64,000 bases of DNA from Burkholderiales bacterium 8X (lineage in GTDB: Bacteria > Pseudomonadota > Gammaproteobacteria > Burkholderiales > Burkholderiaceae_C), in contig LR732703.1 in NCBI GenBank assembly GCA_902506565.1, positions 746,030 through 810,029 of the forward strand, read 5' to 3'. Made by a program: the position numbers and the translations under genes. This document shows positions 8,647 to 17,338 of the stretch, piece after piece (the first letter of the stretch is position 1; each line of letters begins with the position of its first letter). Under the pieces are notes generated by a model, which ran no database searches, was not told where the DNA came from, and was given only the letters and a program-made list of their open reading frames with translations.

Positions 8647-10179
8647 TCAGCTGGCGGAAGGTGGATGCTCGACGATCTCGCGCAGGCGGCGTCGCAGCAC
8701 CCGCTCTCGTCGCTGTTCTTCGAGATAGTCCTCTCGAAGCCCGCGGCAGAGCGACACGGCCATCAACAGGATCACCACGGTGAACGGCAGCGCGAAGACG
8801 ATCGTGGCCGTCTGCACCGACTTCAGTCCTCCCACGACGAGCAGGCTCGAAGCGATGCCCGCGACCAGAAGACCCCAGCCGATCTTCACGCGAGCGCTCG
8901 GATCCGGATGGCCACCGCTGCTCATCATGCTGAGCACCAGCACGGCCGAATCCCCCGAGGTGACGAAGAACACCGCCACCAGGATGGTCGCGACGCCCGA
9001 CAGCAACGTCCCCAGGGGCAGTTGATCGAACATGGCGAACAGCGCGGTCGACACATCGGCCTTGACGGCTTCGGCCACCGGAACGTGCTGCATGATTTCG
9101 AGGTTCAAGGCCGTCCCGCCGAACACCGAAAACCAGATGAATGCCGCAATGGTGGGCGCGATCACCGTGCCCAGGATGAACTCGCGGACGGTGCGGCCTC
9201 GCGACACTCGCGCGATGAAGAGGCCGACGAACGGCGACCAGCTGACCCACCAGGCCCAATAAAAGATGGTCCAGCTGCCCACCCAGTTGCTTTCGCGGAA
9301 AGGCGTCATTCGCAGACTCATGCGGACGAACTCGCTCAGGTAGTTGCCCAATGCAGAGGTCAGCGTGTCGATGATGGCAACCGTGGGGCCCAGGACGAAG
9401 ACGGCCAGCGCCAGCAGAGCGGCGACGACCAGGTTGAAGCTCGACAGCCACTTGATTCCCTTGGTCACGCCGCTCACGGCGGAGACCAGGAAGAGCACGG
9501 TCGTGACCGCGATGATGCCGAGCTGCGAAGTCTGTCCCACGGGCAAGCCCAGCAACGCATTCAGGCCGCTGTTGATCTGCAGCGCGCCCATACCCAGCGA
9601 GGCGGCAACGCCGAAGGCGGTCGCGATGACGGCCAGCACGTTGACGGCCGGCCCGATGTGTCGGAACACTCGCCAAGGAAGTGCCTCCACCGCGGTGCTG
9701 ACCAAGCCGGACCCACCGCGCCGGAACTGGAAGAACGCCATGGCCAAGGCCACCACGCTGTAGACCGCCCATGGATGCAGGCCCCAATGGAAGAAGCTGT
9801 AGCGCATGGCCGCGTTCGCCGCCTCCGGCGTGTTCGGCGCGATTCCGGGTGGCGGGGTGCCGTAGTGGGAGATGGGTTCGGCAACGCCCCAGAACACCAG
9901 TCCGATGCCCATGCCCGCGGCGAACAACATGGCAAACCAGGAGCCGATCGAGAACTCGGGTTCGTCGTCCTCGGCGCCGAGCTTCAGGTTGCCATACCGG
10001 CTGAAGGCCAGCAGAAGCGCCAGCACCACGAGGCCCAGCACGACCCAGAGATAGAACCATCCGAAGTTGCGCGTGATCAAGGCCAGCGCGGTGTCGAAGA
10101 CCGCACCCACATGAGCTGGCGCAACGATTCCCCAGACCACGATGGCCAGGATCAAGCTCGCGGAAATGATGAGTTGCAT
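8647..10179 (-). CDS. BCCT family betaine/choline/carnitine transporter
   Basis: Secondary transporter for a quaternary ammonium compound or related osmolyte. It has about 12 membrane segments, the BCCT hallmark MGIGLVFWGVAEPISHY and the family segment WTIFYWAWWVSWSPFVGLF (the aromatic substrate-binding helix). I prefer the internal ATG at 10179, which gives MQLIISASL and has a GAGAAAG site just before it. An ATG at 10212 would add 11 residues. The C-terminus is short (about 40 residues after the last helix), so the long osmosensory tail of BetP is absent. The substrate is not determinable from sequence alone. Confidence 0.9.
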   Translation of the reverse strand: MQLIISASLILAIVVWGIVAPAHVGAVFDTALALITRNFGWFYLWVVLGLVVLALLLAFSRYGNLKLGAEDDEPEFSIGSWFAMLFAAGMGIGLVFWGVAEPISHYGTPPPGIAPNTPEAANAAMRYSFFHWGLHPWAVYSVVALAMAFFQFRRGGSGLVSTAVEALPWRVFRHIGPAVNVLAVIATAFGVAASLGMGALQINSGLNALLGLPVGQTSQLGIIAVTTVLFLVSAVSGVTKGIKWLSSFNLVVAALLALAVFVLGPTVAIIDTLTSALGNYLSEFVRMSLRMTPFRESNWVGSWTIFYWAWWVSWSPFVGLFIARVSRGRTVREFILGTVIAPTIAAFIWFSVFGGTALNLEIMQHVPVAEAVKADVSTALFAMFDQLPLGTLLSGVATILVAVFFVTSGDSAVLVLSMMSSGGHPDPSARVKIGWGLLVAGIASSLLVVGGLKSVQTATIVFALPFTVVILLMAVSLCRGLREDYLEEQRRERVLRRRLREIVEHPPSAS

Positions 10180-10268
10180 GCAGGCTTTCTCGCGGGTTCG
10201 TTCGGCTCCCATTCATTAGACCGTCGACAAGGCGAGCCGATGCGTCAGACAACGTCCGGAGAACCGGC

Positions 10269-10727
10269 TTACCAGCCCCAGACGAGGCGCCTTGCGATCC
10301 ATCCTTTGGTCCCGCGCTCATGGCGAACCAGGATCCAGCCCTTGCGGCGTTCCAGGATCCTGAGCACATCGCCCCGAGCAGCTTTCATGACCAGCGACGA
10401 GCTCCGGCTGGGCGCAGCCCGAAGGTTGGCGATCGCCGTATCGACGACCACGTGTGGCTTGCGATTGGTCAACGAGCGATAGATCCAGCCCTTGTCTCCT
10501 TCGAAGTCGCGAACCCGCAACCAAGCACCTCGACGCCCGAGGACTTCCAGCGGATAGCCCTCTCCGAGCAGCCACCGAGAAGAGTATCGGGTGCCGGGAC
10601 CCGATCTCATGTTGACCTCGGCGCCGCCGATGCTCACCATCTCCTTCGAACTGGCGACGAGCGTCGTGATGGCAAGCGAGCAAGCGAGAACCGTTTTGAG
10701 CAAGGAATGTTGAATGTTCATCTTCAA
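10269..10727 (-). CDS. Secreted protein with two tandem bacterial SH3 domains
   Basis: Exported 152-residue protein. A signal peptide (KTVLACSLAITTLVASS) is followed by two SH3_3-type repeats, each with the pattern of an N-R-x-x-P-S/G turn and a G-W-I strand: EVNMRSGPGTRYSSRW with DKGWIYRSL, then IANLRAAPSRSSSLV with TKGWIARRLVWGW. Such domains usually bind cell-wall peptides or serve as periplasmic adaptors. The gene is monocistronic and divergent from the small exported protein gene at 10878. The specific role is unknown. Confidence 0.82.
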   Translation of the reverse strand: MKMNIQHSLLKTVLACSLAITTLVASSKEMVSIGGAEVNMRSGPGTRYSSRWLLGEGYPLEVLGRRGAWLRVRDFEGDKGWIYRSLTNRKPHVVVDTAIANLRAAPSRSSSLVMKAARGDVLRILERRKGWILVRHERGTKGWIARRLVWGW

Positions 10728-10877
10728 GAAAGTAGGTTGACAGTCGGCACGAGCTGGCGCTCGCCAACAGCTCTGTGCGACAGACCCTCTGCAAGTTCCC
10801 GCGCGATCGATCCCTGCTTCGAGCAGAACGGCTCGACCCGAGCTTCAGTCGATGAGACGCGTTCTAGAATCCGCACG

Positions 10878-11222
10878 ATGCGACTTCTTCAGGAACTCAA
10901 ATGGATGAGGGCTGCCGCTTTCGTGTTGGCGGCAGCATCGGCATCGGCGACGCCCAACCTCTCGGACACGAGAGAGAAGATGGCTCTGCGCTATGCAGAT
11001 TTCACCAAGTGCATGGCGCTCACTCTCGGGAGTGGCTGGCAAAGCCGATATCAGATCGACATGGTGATCAACCAATGGGGTAGCGCAGAGCCGAGTGAAC
11101 TCGATATGGCGGCTGCGCCGCAGACGATCCGGGTGGTCGAGCTGCAATGTCGTCGGGAACTCGGACTGTCTGGCGTTCCCAGGGCGAAGGAACCCGTCGA
11201 TCAAGCTGAACCTCTCGCCTAA
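10878..11222 (+). CDS. Small exported protein of unknown function
   Basis: A 114-residue protein that I cannot assign to a known family. It starts with a short basic segment and a hydrophobic stretch (AAAFVLAAASASA, about residues 12-24) that looks like a signal peptide with cleavage near SASA. The mature part is mostly polar, with two cysteines (in KCMAL and LQCRREL) that could form a disulfide. I chose the ATG at 10878; the longer upstream frame is antisense to the SH3 gene and not coding. It lies 24 bp before the AhpD-like gene and may be co-transcribed with it. Confidence 0.62.
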   Translation: MRLLQELKWMRAAAFVLAAASASATPNLSDTREKMALRYADFTKCMALTLGSGWQSRYQIDMVINQWGSAEPSELDMAAAPQTIRVVELQCRRELGLSGVPRAKEPVDQAEPLA

Positions 11223-11246
11223 AGCTTCACTTCACAGCCCCAGACC

Positions 11247-11852
11247 ATGCCCCATCTCGATCCGGTTCCACTCTCTCAAGTCGAAGACTCCGACATTCGC
11301 GAACGTTTCGAACATTATCGAAAGACCCGCGGCTTCACGCCGAACAGCATCATGACCATGGTGCGTCGGCCCAACATCGTGCGGGCCTTCATGGCGCTCA
11401 ACCAGGCAGTGCTGTACGAAGGAACGGTGCCGCAGGAAACCAAGATGCTCGTCAGCCTCGCAGCGAGCTACGCCAGCGGTTGCCTGTATTGCCAGTCGCA
11501 CATGGCCAACCTGTCGAGCATCTACACGGCTTCCGACGAAAAAATCGCCGCGCTCTGGAACTTCGAATCGAGCGACCTTTTCTCGCCTGCCGAGCGGGCG
11601 GCGATCGGGCTGGCATTCAAGGCGGCGCGACAGCCGAACGAGGCCGTGCAGGCCGACTTCGATGAACTCAAGCAGCATTACGACGACGCGGAGATCGTCG
11701 AGATCGTGGCTTCCATCGCGTTGTTCGGATACCTGAATCGCTGGAACGACACCATGGCGACGACGCTCGAACCACTCGCGGTCGAGGTGGCCGGACGGGC
11801 ACTTGGGCAGGTGGGCTGGGAGGCCGGCAAGCACGCACCCTCCGACGCCTAG
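11247..11852 (+). CDS. AhpD-like / carboxymuconolactone decarboxylase family protein (copy 1)
   Basis: A 201-residue all-helical CMD-family protein. The AhpD-type redox motif is present as C79-x-x-C82-x-x-H85 (SGCLYCQSHM), so peroxide or disulfide chemistry is more likely than lactone decarboxylation. The N-terminal FTPNSIMTMVRRP and C-terminal FGYLNRWNDTMAT blocks are shared with a second copy at 31007-31597. The next gene (ABM domain) starts 67 bp later. The physiological substrate is unknown. Confidence 0.85.
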   Translation: MPHLDPVPLSQVEDSDIRERFEHYRKTRGFTPNSIMTMVRRPNIVRAFMALNQAVLYEGTVPQETKMLVSLAASYASGCLYCQSHMANLSSIYTASDEKIAALWNFESSDLFSPAERAAIGLAFKAARQPNEAVQADFDELKQHYDDAEIVEIVASIALFGYLNRWNDTMATTLEPLAVEVAGRALGQVGWEAGKHAPSDA

Positions 11853-11919
11853 CAACAAGAAGCGCTCTGTCGACACACGCCTCCCGCACGATCCGCATCC
11901 GACGACCGAGCCGAGCCCG

Positions 11920-12534
11920 ATGTCCGCCGCCCCACGCCGACCCGAACTTCGCGCCGCGTCCCTGGCCCAGATCGCGCAGCGCGCCTTGCCCAGCGTCGAG
12001 ACCGTTACCGCCGTCATCGAGCAGCGCGTCAAGCAAGGCTGCGTACCGGCCTACGAAACCTGGCTCAAGAAGGTGGTGCCGATCGCGGCCCGCTTCCCCG
12101 GGCACCGCGGGGTCAACGTGCTGCATCCGCCGGTCGGCGGCCTGCAATACGTCATCACCATCCACTTCGACTCGCTGGCCCACGCACAGGACTGGTTCGA
12201 GTCGGATGCCCGGCGGGAACTGGTCGAGGAAGTCGCTCCGTTGTTGGATGCGCAAGAAAAGGTGGACACCCGCGACGGGCTGGAGTTCTGGTTCCACCCG
12301 TCGCCCGGGCAGCCTCCAGCCAAGCGCTACAAGCAGTTCCTGATCACGCTATCGGTGATCTATCCGCTGACGATGATCGTGCCGGCGGTCCTGCAAACGG
12401 TGCTGCCGCGCATTCCGGGCTTCGGCAACTACTGGGTCGCACACCTGGTCGCGGCGGCGGTGGTGGTCGGGTCGATGGTGTACGTCATCATGCCTCGGTA
12501 CACGCGCTGGGTGTCCCGCTGGCTGTACGGCTAG
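11920..12534 (+). CDS. ABM-domain (antibiotic biosynthesis monooxygenase-like) protein with C-terminal membrane helices
   Basis: A 204-residue two-part protein. Residues about 28-125 form a dimeric alpha/beta-barrel ABM domain (TAVIEQRVKQGCVPAYETWL, then HRGVNVLHPP and ITIHFDSLAHAQDWFES). Residues about 140-195 contain two hydrophobic helices (FLITLSVIYPLTMIVPAVL and HLVAAAVVVGSMVYVIM). This ABM-plus-two-helix layout recurs in bacteria without a known substrate. I start at the ATG at 11920. The end overlaps the convergent quinone oxidoreductase gene by 4 bp. Confidence 0.78.
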   Translation: MSAAPRRPELRAASLAQIAQRALPSVETVTAVIEQRVKQGCVPAYETWLKKVVPIAARFPGHRGVNVLHPPVGGLQYVITIHFDSLAHAQDWFESDARRELVEEVAPLLDAQEKVDTRDGLEFWFHPSPGQPPAKRYKQFLITLSVIYPLTMIVPAVLQTVLPRIPGFGNYWVAHLVAAAVVVGSMVYVIMPRYTRWVSRWLYG

Positions 12535-13571
12535 GCGGGGCGTCGGTCGACGCTGGTCGATCGACCTTGCGACGGCATGGAGAGCACGATCTTGCCCGTG
12601 TGCTCGCCCTTCATCATCCGCGCGTGGGCCTGCTCCGCTGCCTCGAGCGGATAGGTCGAATCGATCACCGCGCGGATCTTGCCCGCAGCAAGGAGCGGCC
12701 ACACCCGCGCCTCGACGGCCTCGGCAATGAGCGCCTTGTCGGCTGACGGCAATCCTCGCAACGTCGAGCCGGTAATCCACAGTCGTCGTCGGATTTCGGA
12801 AAAATCCGCAGTCACCCGGGTGCCGCCTTGATAGGCGATCAGCACCAATCTGCCGCCATCCGCCAGGAGCTTCAGTTCGCGGTCGATGTAGTCGCCCGCC
12901 ACCATGTCCAGGATGACATCGATACCGCGGCCCGAGTTGCCTTCGCGCACCATCGCTGCGAAATCGCCCTTTCGATAGTTCACCGCCAAGACTGCGCCGA
13001 GCGAACGACAGGCTTCGCACTTCTCATCGCTGCCCGCGGTCGCGAACACTCGATGGCCGAGGGCTGTCGCCAGCTGGATCGCCAGCGTGCCGATGCCGCT
13101 TGCGCCGCCTTGCACCAGCAACGACTCGCCGTCGGCCAAGCCGCCCCGCATGAACACGTTGCTCCAGACCGTGAAGCAAGCCTCCGGCAATGCCGCCGCT
13201 TCCGCGAAGCCGAGACCCTCCGGAATCGGCAAGCACAAGGCGGCCGGCGCGCTGACGTATTCCGCATAGCCACCGCCCGGCAGCAAGGCACAGACGCGGT
13301 CGCCCTCCTTCCAACGCGCGGCTTGCGAGCCCACCTCGACCACGACGCCGGAGACTTCCAGGCCTGGCAGATCGGATGCGCCCGGCGGCGGCGGATAGCG
13401 TCCGAGTCGCTGCCCGATGTCGGCGCGGTTCAAGCCTGCTGCGGCCACCTCGATCAAGACCTCGTCGGCTCCGATGGTCGGGATCGGTCGTCGGCAAAGC
13501 TGCAATCGACCCGACGGTCCGGGCGATTCGATCTCGACTGCGTGCATGCCGGTTGCGGTCGGCCCGGTCAT
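12531..13571 (-). CDS. NAD(P)H:quinone oxidoreductase, medium-chain (QOR/PIG3 type)
   Basis: Zinc-free MDR-superfamily reductase of 346 residues that would reduce quinones or enone carbonyls with NAD(P)H. Visible features are the GroES-like N-terminal part (AAGLNRADIGQRLGRYPPPP), the LPGLEVSGVV strand and the nucleotide-binding VQGGASGIGTLAIQLA. The cysteine zinc ligands of the ADH type are missing, as in QOR. Its ATG overlaps the alpha/beta-hydrolase stop by 4 bp, and it is the last gene of the lipoyl/E1 operon. It may act on an alpha,beta-unsaturated or quinonoid intermediate of that pathway. Confidence 0.88.
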   Translation of the reverse strand: MTGPTATGMHAVEIESPGPSGRLQLCRRPIPTIGADEVLIEVAAAGLNRADIGQRLGRYPPPPGASDLPGLEVSGVVVEVGSQAARWKEGDRVCALLPGGGYAEYVSAPAALCLPIPEGLGFAEAAALPEACFTVWSNVFMRGGLADGESLLVQGGASGIGTLAIQLATALGHRVFATAGSDEKCEACRSLGAVLAVNYRKGDFAAMVREGNSGRGIDVILDMVAGDYIDRELKLLADGGRLVLIAYQGGTRVTADFSEIRRRLWITGSTLRGLPSADKALIAEAVEARVWPLLAAGKIRAVIDSTYPLEAAEQAHARMMKGEHTGKIVLSMPSQGRSTSVDRRPA

Positions 13572-14443
13572 GGCATGTCCCCGCGAGAAGAAGCGTCCAG
13601 GAAGGCCAGCAACTCGCTGTTGAAAGCGCCGGGGTTCTCTGCATTCATCGCGTGTGACGCTCGCGGCACCTGGACGTGCCGTGCTTCGGGCAATAGCTTG
13701 CGCAATAACTCTCTCGTCTCCGGATAGGGCGCCGGGCTTCGCTCGCCGCCCATGAGAAGCACCGGGCCGTCCATTGCCCTTATCCCCTCTGCGGAGAAGA
13801 CCAGCGGCCCCTCCGACAACTGCCCCACCAGCGAACGCGCGTTGTCACGCGCCATCTGCTTGCGCCGGCTGTTCATGCGCGCCCAGATGCCGGGACCACT
13901 CACCGTGTCGATGAAGAGATTCAAGCCGCCGTCAATATCGCCGGCTTCGATCAACGCCGCCGCTTCTCGGCGCGGATCGGCGCCGTCGCTCGCAGGTTGC
14001 ACGGCGGCAAGCGCGAAGTCCGACGACGAGTCGCCGCCCTTGTGGATCTGCAGTGCGGGGTCGGCCAGGACGAGGGAGCGAACGAGTTGCGGTGCCTGCA
14101 ATGCCAGCATCAGGCTGACCGCTGCACCACGGGAGTGCCCCACGAGATGCACCGGACCGAGCTCGCGGTCTTCGATGAGCGCGACGACATCCTTCACTTG
14201 CGACGATGCGCTGTAGGCGTCGAGCCCGCAGTTCGCAGACGCCTCACCACCCGCAGGCCAGTGATGCCGAAGCGAAAGTGCGAGTACCCGATACGACTCG
14301 GCGAGTGGCGCCATCTGCGGCGCCCAGTAGCGGTAGTCGCTGAGCGAGCCGTGCAACAACAGCACGGCAGGCCCGGCGCCTGCCTCGATCCAGTTCTGCA
14401 CCACGCCGCCAATGCGATGCGCGTGTTCCACCGCTGCGGTCAT
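13568..14443 (-). CDS. Alpha/beta-hydrolase; possible acyltransferase partner of the lipoyl protein
   Basis: A 291-residue alpha/beta-hydrolase with oxyanion segment LLLHGSLSDYRYW, nucleophile elbow GHSRG (Ser104) and catalytic His in ASHAMN near the C-terminus. ATGA overlaps join it to the MaoC gene before and the reductase gene after. In several acetoin dehydrogenases (AcoC) the E2 subunit is a lipoyl domain fused to just such a hydrolase domain. Here a free lipoyl domain and this enzyme are separate genes of one operon with E1-alpha and E1-beta, so it may be the detached E2 catalytic half. That is inference; a hydrolase for a ring-opened or beta-diketone intermediate is the alternative. 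Start at 14443 chosen from the overlap. Confidence 0.85.
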   Translation of the reverse strand: MTAAVEHAHRIGGVVQNWIEAGAGPAVLLLHGSLSDYRYWAPQMAPLAESYRVLALSLRHHWPAGGEASANCGLDAYSASSQVKDVVALIEDRELGPVHLVGHSRGAAVSLMLALQAPQLVRSLVLADPALQIHKGGDSSSDFALAAVQPASDGADPRREAAALIEAGDIDGGLNLFIDTVSGPGIWARMNSRRKQMARDNARSLVGQLSEGPLVFSAEGIRAMDGPVLLMGGERSPAPYPETRELLRKLLPEARHVQVPRASHAMNAENPGAFNSELLAFLDASSRGDMP

Positions 14444-14895
14444 GGCCGCCGCGGAAGACGCAACCGGGCGGTCCCCGGCGCGCAGACGGTTCCGTCTTCC
14501 TTCCGCTCCCAGACCTCGCAGTCGACCTCGCCCGTTGCATGCACTTCGAGCACCCGACCGCCGCACACCAGGACCTCACCGGGAACGGCTCGGGCACGAT
14601 TCGAATAAGTGAAGCGAAGAACCTGTCCTTCGGCCCCGACAAAGGCCCGCAGCATCTGCAGCAGGAACGCGCCGTGCATCGTGGCCTGCACCAGCACGTC
14701 GGGATGGCCCTCCAGCCGTGCGTAGCTCTGGTCGTAGTGGATGCGGTGCGCGTTCCAGGTGACCGCGCTGAAGCGGAACAGCATGGTCGGCGTCGGATTC
14801 TTGCGCAGCTCGGGCAGCGCCATGCCGGCATGAACCTCGTCCAGCAGGATCTGTCGGCGAGGCAAGTTTGCAGCGCCTTCTTCGTGGCCGATCAT
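14440..14895 (-). CDS. MaoC-like hot-dog dehydratase, C-terminal-type subunit
   Basis: A 151-residue hot-dog-fold protein resembling the catalytic half of MaoC/HTD2-type (mesaconyl-CoA-like) hydratases. The segment FSAVTWNAHRIHYDQSYA contains the catalytic Asn-x-x-x-Asp/His region of R-hydratases (here N-A-H-R-I-H-Y-D). VQATMHGAFLLQML forms the central helix. It pairs with the FAS1-like dehydratase gene immediately upstream (4-bp ATGA overlap), matching heteromeric MaoC enzymes in which two hot-dog halves come from adjacent genes. It probably hydrates or dehydrates a CoA thioester made by the ligase of the operon. Confidence 0.82.
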   Translation of the reverse strand: MIGHEEGAANLPRRQILLDEVHAGMALPELRKNPTPTMLFRFSAVTWNAHRIHYDQSYARLEGHPDVLVQATMHGAFLLQMLRAFVGAEGQVLRFTYSNRARAVPGEVLVCGGRVLEVHATGEVDCEVWERKEDGTVCAPGTARLRLPRRP

Positions 14896-15467
14896 GCTCT
14901 GGCCGGCTCCGCCGAATCCGCCGGATCGAGCAGGCGGTAGAGCACCGTGTTGAGCAAGGTCAACTTGTGCTCGCCGTCATCGGCGTTGAAGTAGCGAATC
15001 TGCTCCACCACGACCACCATCGCGCCACTGCGGCCGGCGCGTGGCTCGACTTGCACGATCTCCTTGTCGCCGACGATGGTCTCGCCGCAGTACACGGGTG
15101 ACTTGAACTCGAATTCCTGGCCGCCGCCCATGGCCGCGAGTCCTTTTACCGGCGGACCGCTCTCCTGCGGCAGCCCGTCCGATCGCATCAGTGACTCCGC
15201 CGGCCCGGGCAGTGCCGCGGCGCGCTGGGTCGCGATGTAGTTGGGTGGTGCGACGAGCCCGCGCAGTCCGCGGCTTCGTGCCGCCGCCTCGTCGAAGTAC
15301 GACGGGTCGAGGTCGTCGATCGCGACGGCGTAGCGCTGCGTCCAGAGCGCATCGACGAGACCGACGCGGAATTCCTGCCGACGGCCGAGCACATCGTCGC
15401 GCCAGGCCGCGATGGCGGCAGGCAGTTCCGACGGCGCGCCAGAAGTGGAAGGTTCAGGCGGCTGCAT
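14892..15467 (-). CDS. FAS1-like dehydratase domain protein (MaoC N-terminal-type subunit)
   Basis: A 191-residue hot-dog protein of the MaoC_dehydrat_N / FAS1-like type. It shows YAVAIDDLDPSYFDEAAARS near residue 46, then LVAPPNYIATQ and the GGGQEFEFKSPVYCGETI strand-helix core. Such subunits usually lack the catalytic Asp-His pair and stabilise a partner MaoC subunit, here the next gene. Its start overlaps the end of the acyl-CoA ligase gene by 14 bp. Together the pair likely forms a heteromeric enoyl-CoA or mesaconyl-CoA-type hydratase; the substrate is unknown. Confidence 0.82.
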   Translation of the reverse strand: MQPPEPSTSGAPSELPAAIAAWRDDVLGRRQEFRVGLVDALWTQRYAVAIDDLDPSYFDEAAARSRGLRGLVAPPNYIATQRAAALPGPAESLMRSDGLPQESGPPVKGLAAMGGGQEFEFKSPVYCGETIVGDKEIVQVEPRAGRSGAMVVVVEQIRYFNADDGEHKLTLLNTVLYRLLDPADSAEPARA

Positions 15468-17025
15468 GTGCCGCCTCCAGCTCGCGCTTCAGGATTTTTC
15501 CGCTGGCGTTGCGCGGCAGTGCGTCCACGAACTCGATGAACTCCGGCACCTTGAAGTAGGCCAACTGCGTCCGGCAATGTTCCCGCAAGGCTTCGGCGGT
15601 CGGCTCGTTGTCCGTCGCGTTTCCACCGCGGACCACAAACGCCTTGACGGCCTGGTCCCGCACCGGATCGGGCACCCCGATCACCGCGACGTCGACCACG
15701 CCCGGGTGGGACACCAGCACTTCCTCGACCTCGCTGGCGGAGATGTTTTCGCCGGAGCGCTTGATGACTTCCTTCTTGCGGCCGAAAAAATAGAAATAGC
15801 CGGCTTCATCCATGCTGCCGAGGTCGCCGGTGTGCAGCCAGCCGCCGTCGAACACGTTGCGGGTGGCCTCTTCATTGCCGTAGTAGCCGAGCATCAGGTT
15901 GCGTCCCGGTCGGCCGCGCACCACGATCTCGCCGACGCTGCCGGATGGCAGCGGTTGGTTGTCGTCGTCCACGATGAACACTTCGCGCTCCATCGAGGGC
16001 CTGCCGATCGACGGGTAGTGCGACGGCCCGCTGCAAGGCTCGGTCACCACGCTGAGCATGGCCTCGGACAAGCCGTAGCCGTTGCGCAAGGGAATGTTGA
16101 AACGCTCGATGAAGGCCTCGATCTCGCCCTTCGAGATGTTGATGGCGTAGCGCCCCAGGCGCACCCGGTGCGCGCGGTCCTGCGGCGACGCGGGTTGGTT
16201 GAGCAGCGTGCGGCACAACATGCCCGAAAGGCTGCAGATGGTGATGTCGTGGCGGATCAGCTGGGAGATGTACCGCGTCGCGCTGTAGCGCTCTCCGATC
16301 ACGGCCGTCGAACCGACGGTCAGGCAGGAAAGGACCGTCGACTGGCAGTTGGCATGAAAAAGAGGCTTGTTGTTGAAGAAGCGATCTTCCGGACCGATGC
16401 CCTCGGCGCTGATGCCGCACCACAGCAGGTTGGCGTGCGTATGCATCACGCCCTTGGGCCTCGAAGACGTTCCGGAGGTGTAGAGCACCTCGGCCAGGTC
16501 GCTGCTGGACAGGGCCACTTCGACAAAGCCATCGCGCGGCAGCGTGCGGAAGTCGTGAATGGTCTGCCCCGCACCGACGGCGCCGACATCGTCCGGACCC
16601 GGGCCATCCATCGAGACGACGGTCGGCGTCTCTGCAAGCGCTCCGATCGCGGCGCGAATCAGCGGAAGGAAGCAGGACTCGGTCACGATCAGCCTGGGTG
16701 CGCTGTCCTGCAACAGGAAGCGCACCTCCGGCTCGGTCAGGTAGATGTTGCCGGGCACCATCACGCCACCCGCGCAAAGGATGCCGAACCAGGCAGGCAC
16801 GTAGTCGGCGGTGTTGCGCAAGAAGACGAATGCTCGATCGCCCTTGCCCAGACCCAGCCCCTGGAAAGCCGCCGCGTACGCGAAGGCATCGTCGTGCATC
16901 TGCTGGAACGAGCGCTCGCCGACCTCGCCCGCCTGCGATTCATGCACCAGGCAGCAGCGGGTTCCATGGGTCAGGGCTTGCTCGCGCAAGAGGTCGGGCA
17001 CGGTGCGCTCACCGATCGTGTCCAT
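15454..17025 (-). CDS. AMP-forming acyl-CoA synthetase / ligase
   Basis: ANL-superfamily ligase that would activate a carboxylic acid to its CoA thioester through an acyl-AMP. Visible motifs are the P-loop-like LYTSGTSSRPKGVMHTHANL, the adenylate motif YGLSEAML, the hinge WLHTGDLGSMDEAGYFYFFG and the catalytic Lys region NASGKILKRELEAAH at the C-terminus. The protein has 523 residues; the ATG at 17025 gives a standard N-terminus, while the longer frame runs antisense-like through the lipoyl gene. It lies 61 bp after the lipoyl gene and overlaps the dehydratase gene downstream. It is probably the entry or salvage ligase of the pathway. Confidence 0.9.
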   Translation of the reverse strand: MDTIGERTVPDLLREQALTHGTRCCLVHESQAGEVGERSFQQMHDDAFAYAAAFQGLGLGKGDRAFVFLRNTADYVPAWFGILCAGGVMVPGNIYLTEPEVRFLLQDSAPRLIVTESCFLPLIRAAIGALAETPTVVSMDGPGPDDVGAVGAGQTIHDFRTLPRDGFVEVALSSSDLAEVLYTSGTSSRPKGVMHTHANLLWCGISAEGIGPEDRFFNNKPLFHANCQSTVLSCLTVGSTAVIGERYSATRYISQLIRHDITICSLSGMLCRTLLNQPASPQDRAHRVRLGRYAINISKGEIEAFIERFNIPLRNGYGLSEAMLSVVTEPCSGPSHYPSIGRPSMEREVFIVDDDNQPLPSGSVGEIVVRGRPGRNLMLGYYGNEEATRNVFDGGWLHTGDLGSMDEAGYFYFFGRKKEVIKRSGENISASEVEEVLVSHPGVVDVAVIGVPDPVRDQAVKAFVVRGGNATDNEPTAEALREHCRTQLAYFKVPEFIEFVDALPRNASGKILKRELEAAHAAA

Positions 17026-17086
17026 ATTTCGATTCGTGACGATGTTGTGGGAGAGAAGCAGACCGAAGAATTCGCGGCGGGGCCGC

Positions 17087-17320
17087 TCAGGTCGGCTCGA
17101 GGATCGCCAGCACCGCGCCCACCTCGACCTCTTCGCCGGCGACCACGCGAATTTCGCGCAGCACGGCATTGCAAGGCGCCTCGATCGGATGCGAGAACTT
17201 CTCGGTCTCCACCTCGGCCAGGGCTTCGCCTTGCGCCACGGTGTCGCCGGCCTGCTTGTGCCAACTCACGAGCACGGCGGAATCGGCGGTTTCTTCGAAC
17301 TTGGGCATGCACAGGTCCAT
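17087..17320 (-). CDS. Free-standing lipoyl (biotinyl-type) carrier domain
   Basis: A 77-residue protein that consists only of a lipoyl domain. The attachment motif EVETEKFSHPIEAP places the modified lysine at Lys41, with the usual symmetric hammerhead glycine turns on either side (HKQAGDTVAQGE and VVAGEEVEVGAV). There is no linker, peripheral-subunit-binding domain or acyltransferase core. It sits directly after E1-beta (18 bp) and before the acyl-CoA ligase. As a detached swinging arm it would receive the acyl group from E1 and hand it to a separate transferase. Lipoate rather than biotin is favoured because lipA and lipB lie in the divergent arm and there is no carboxylase. Confidence 0.9.
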   Translation of the reverse strand: MDLCMPKFEETADSAVLVSWHKQAGDTVAQGEALAEVETEKFSHPIEAPCNAVLREIRVVAGEEVEVGAVLAILEPT

Positions 17321-17338
17321 GGGTGTCCTCGATGGGTT

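Noticed and set aside
17087..17320. Small carrier protein considered as a biotin carboxyl carrier (BCCP)
   Set aside because: The lysine context is E-T-E-K-F rather than A-M-K-M, and E1 genes plus lipA/lipB are adjacent while no carboxylase is.
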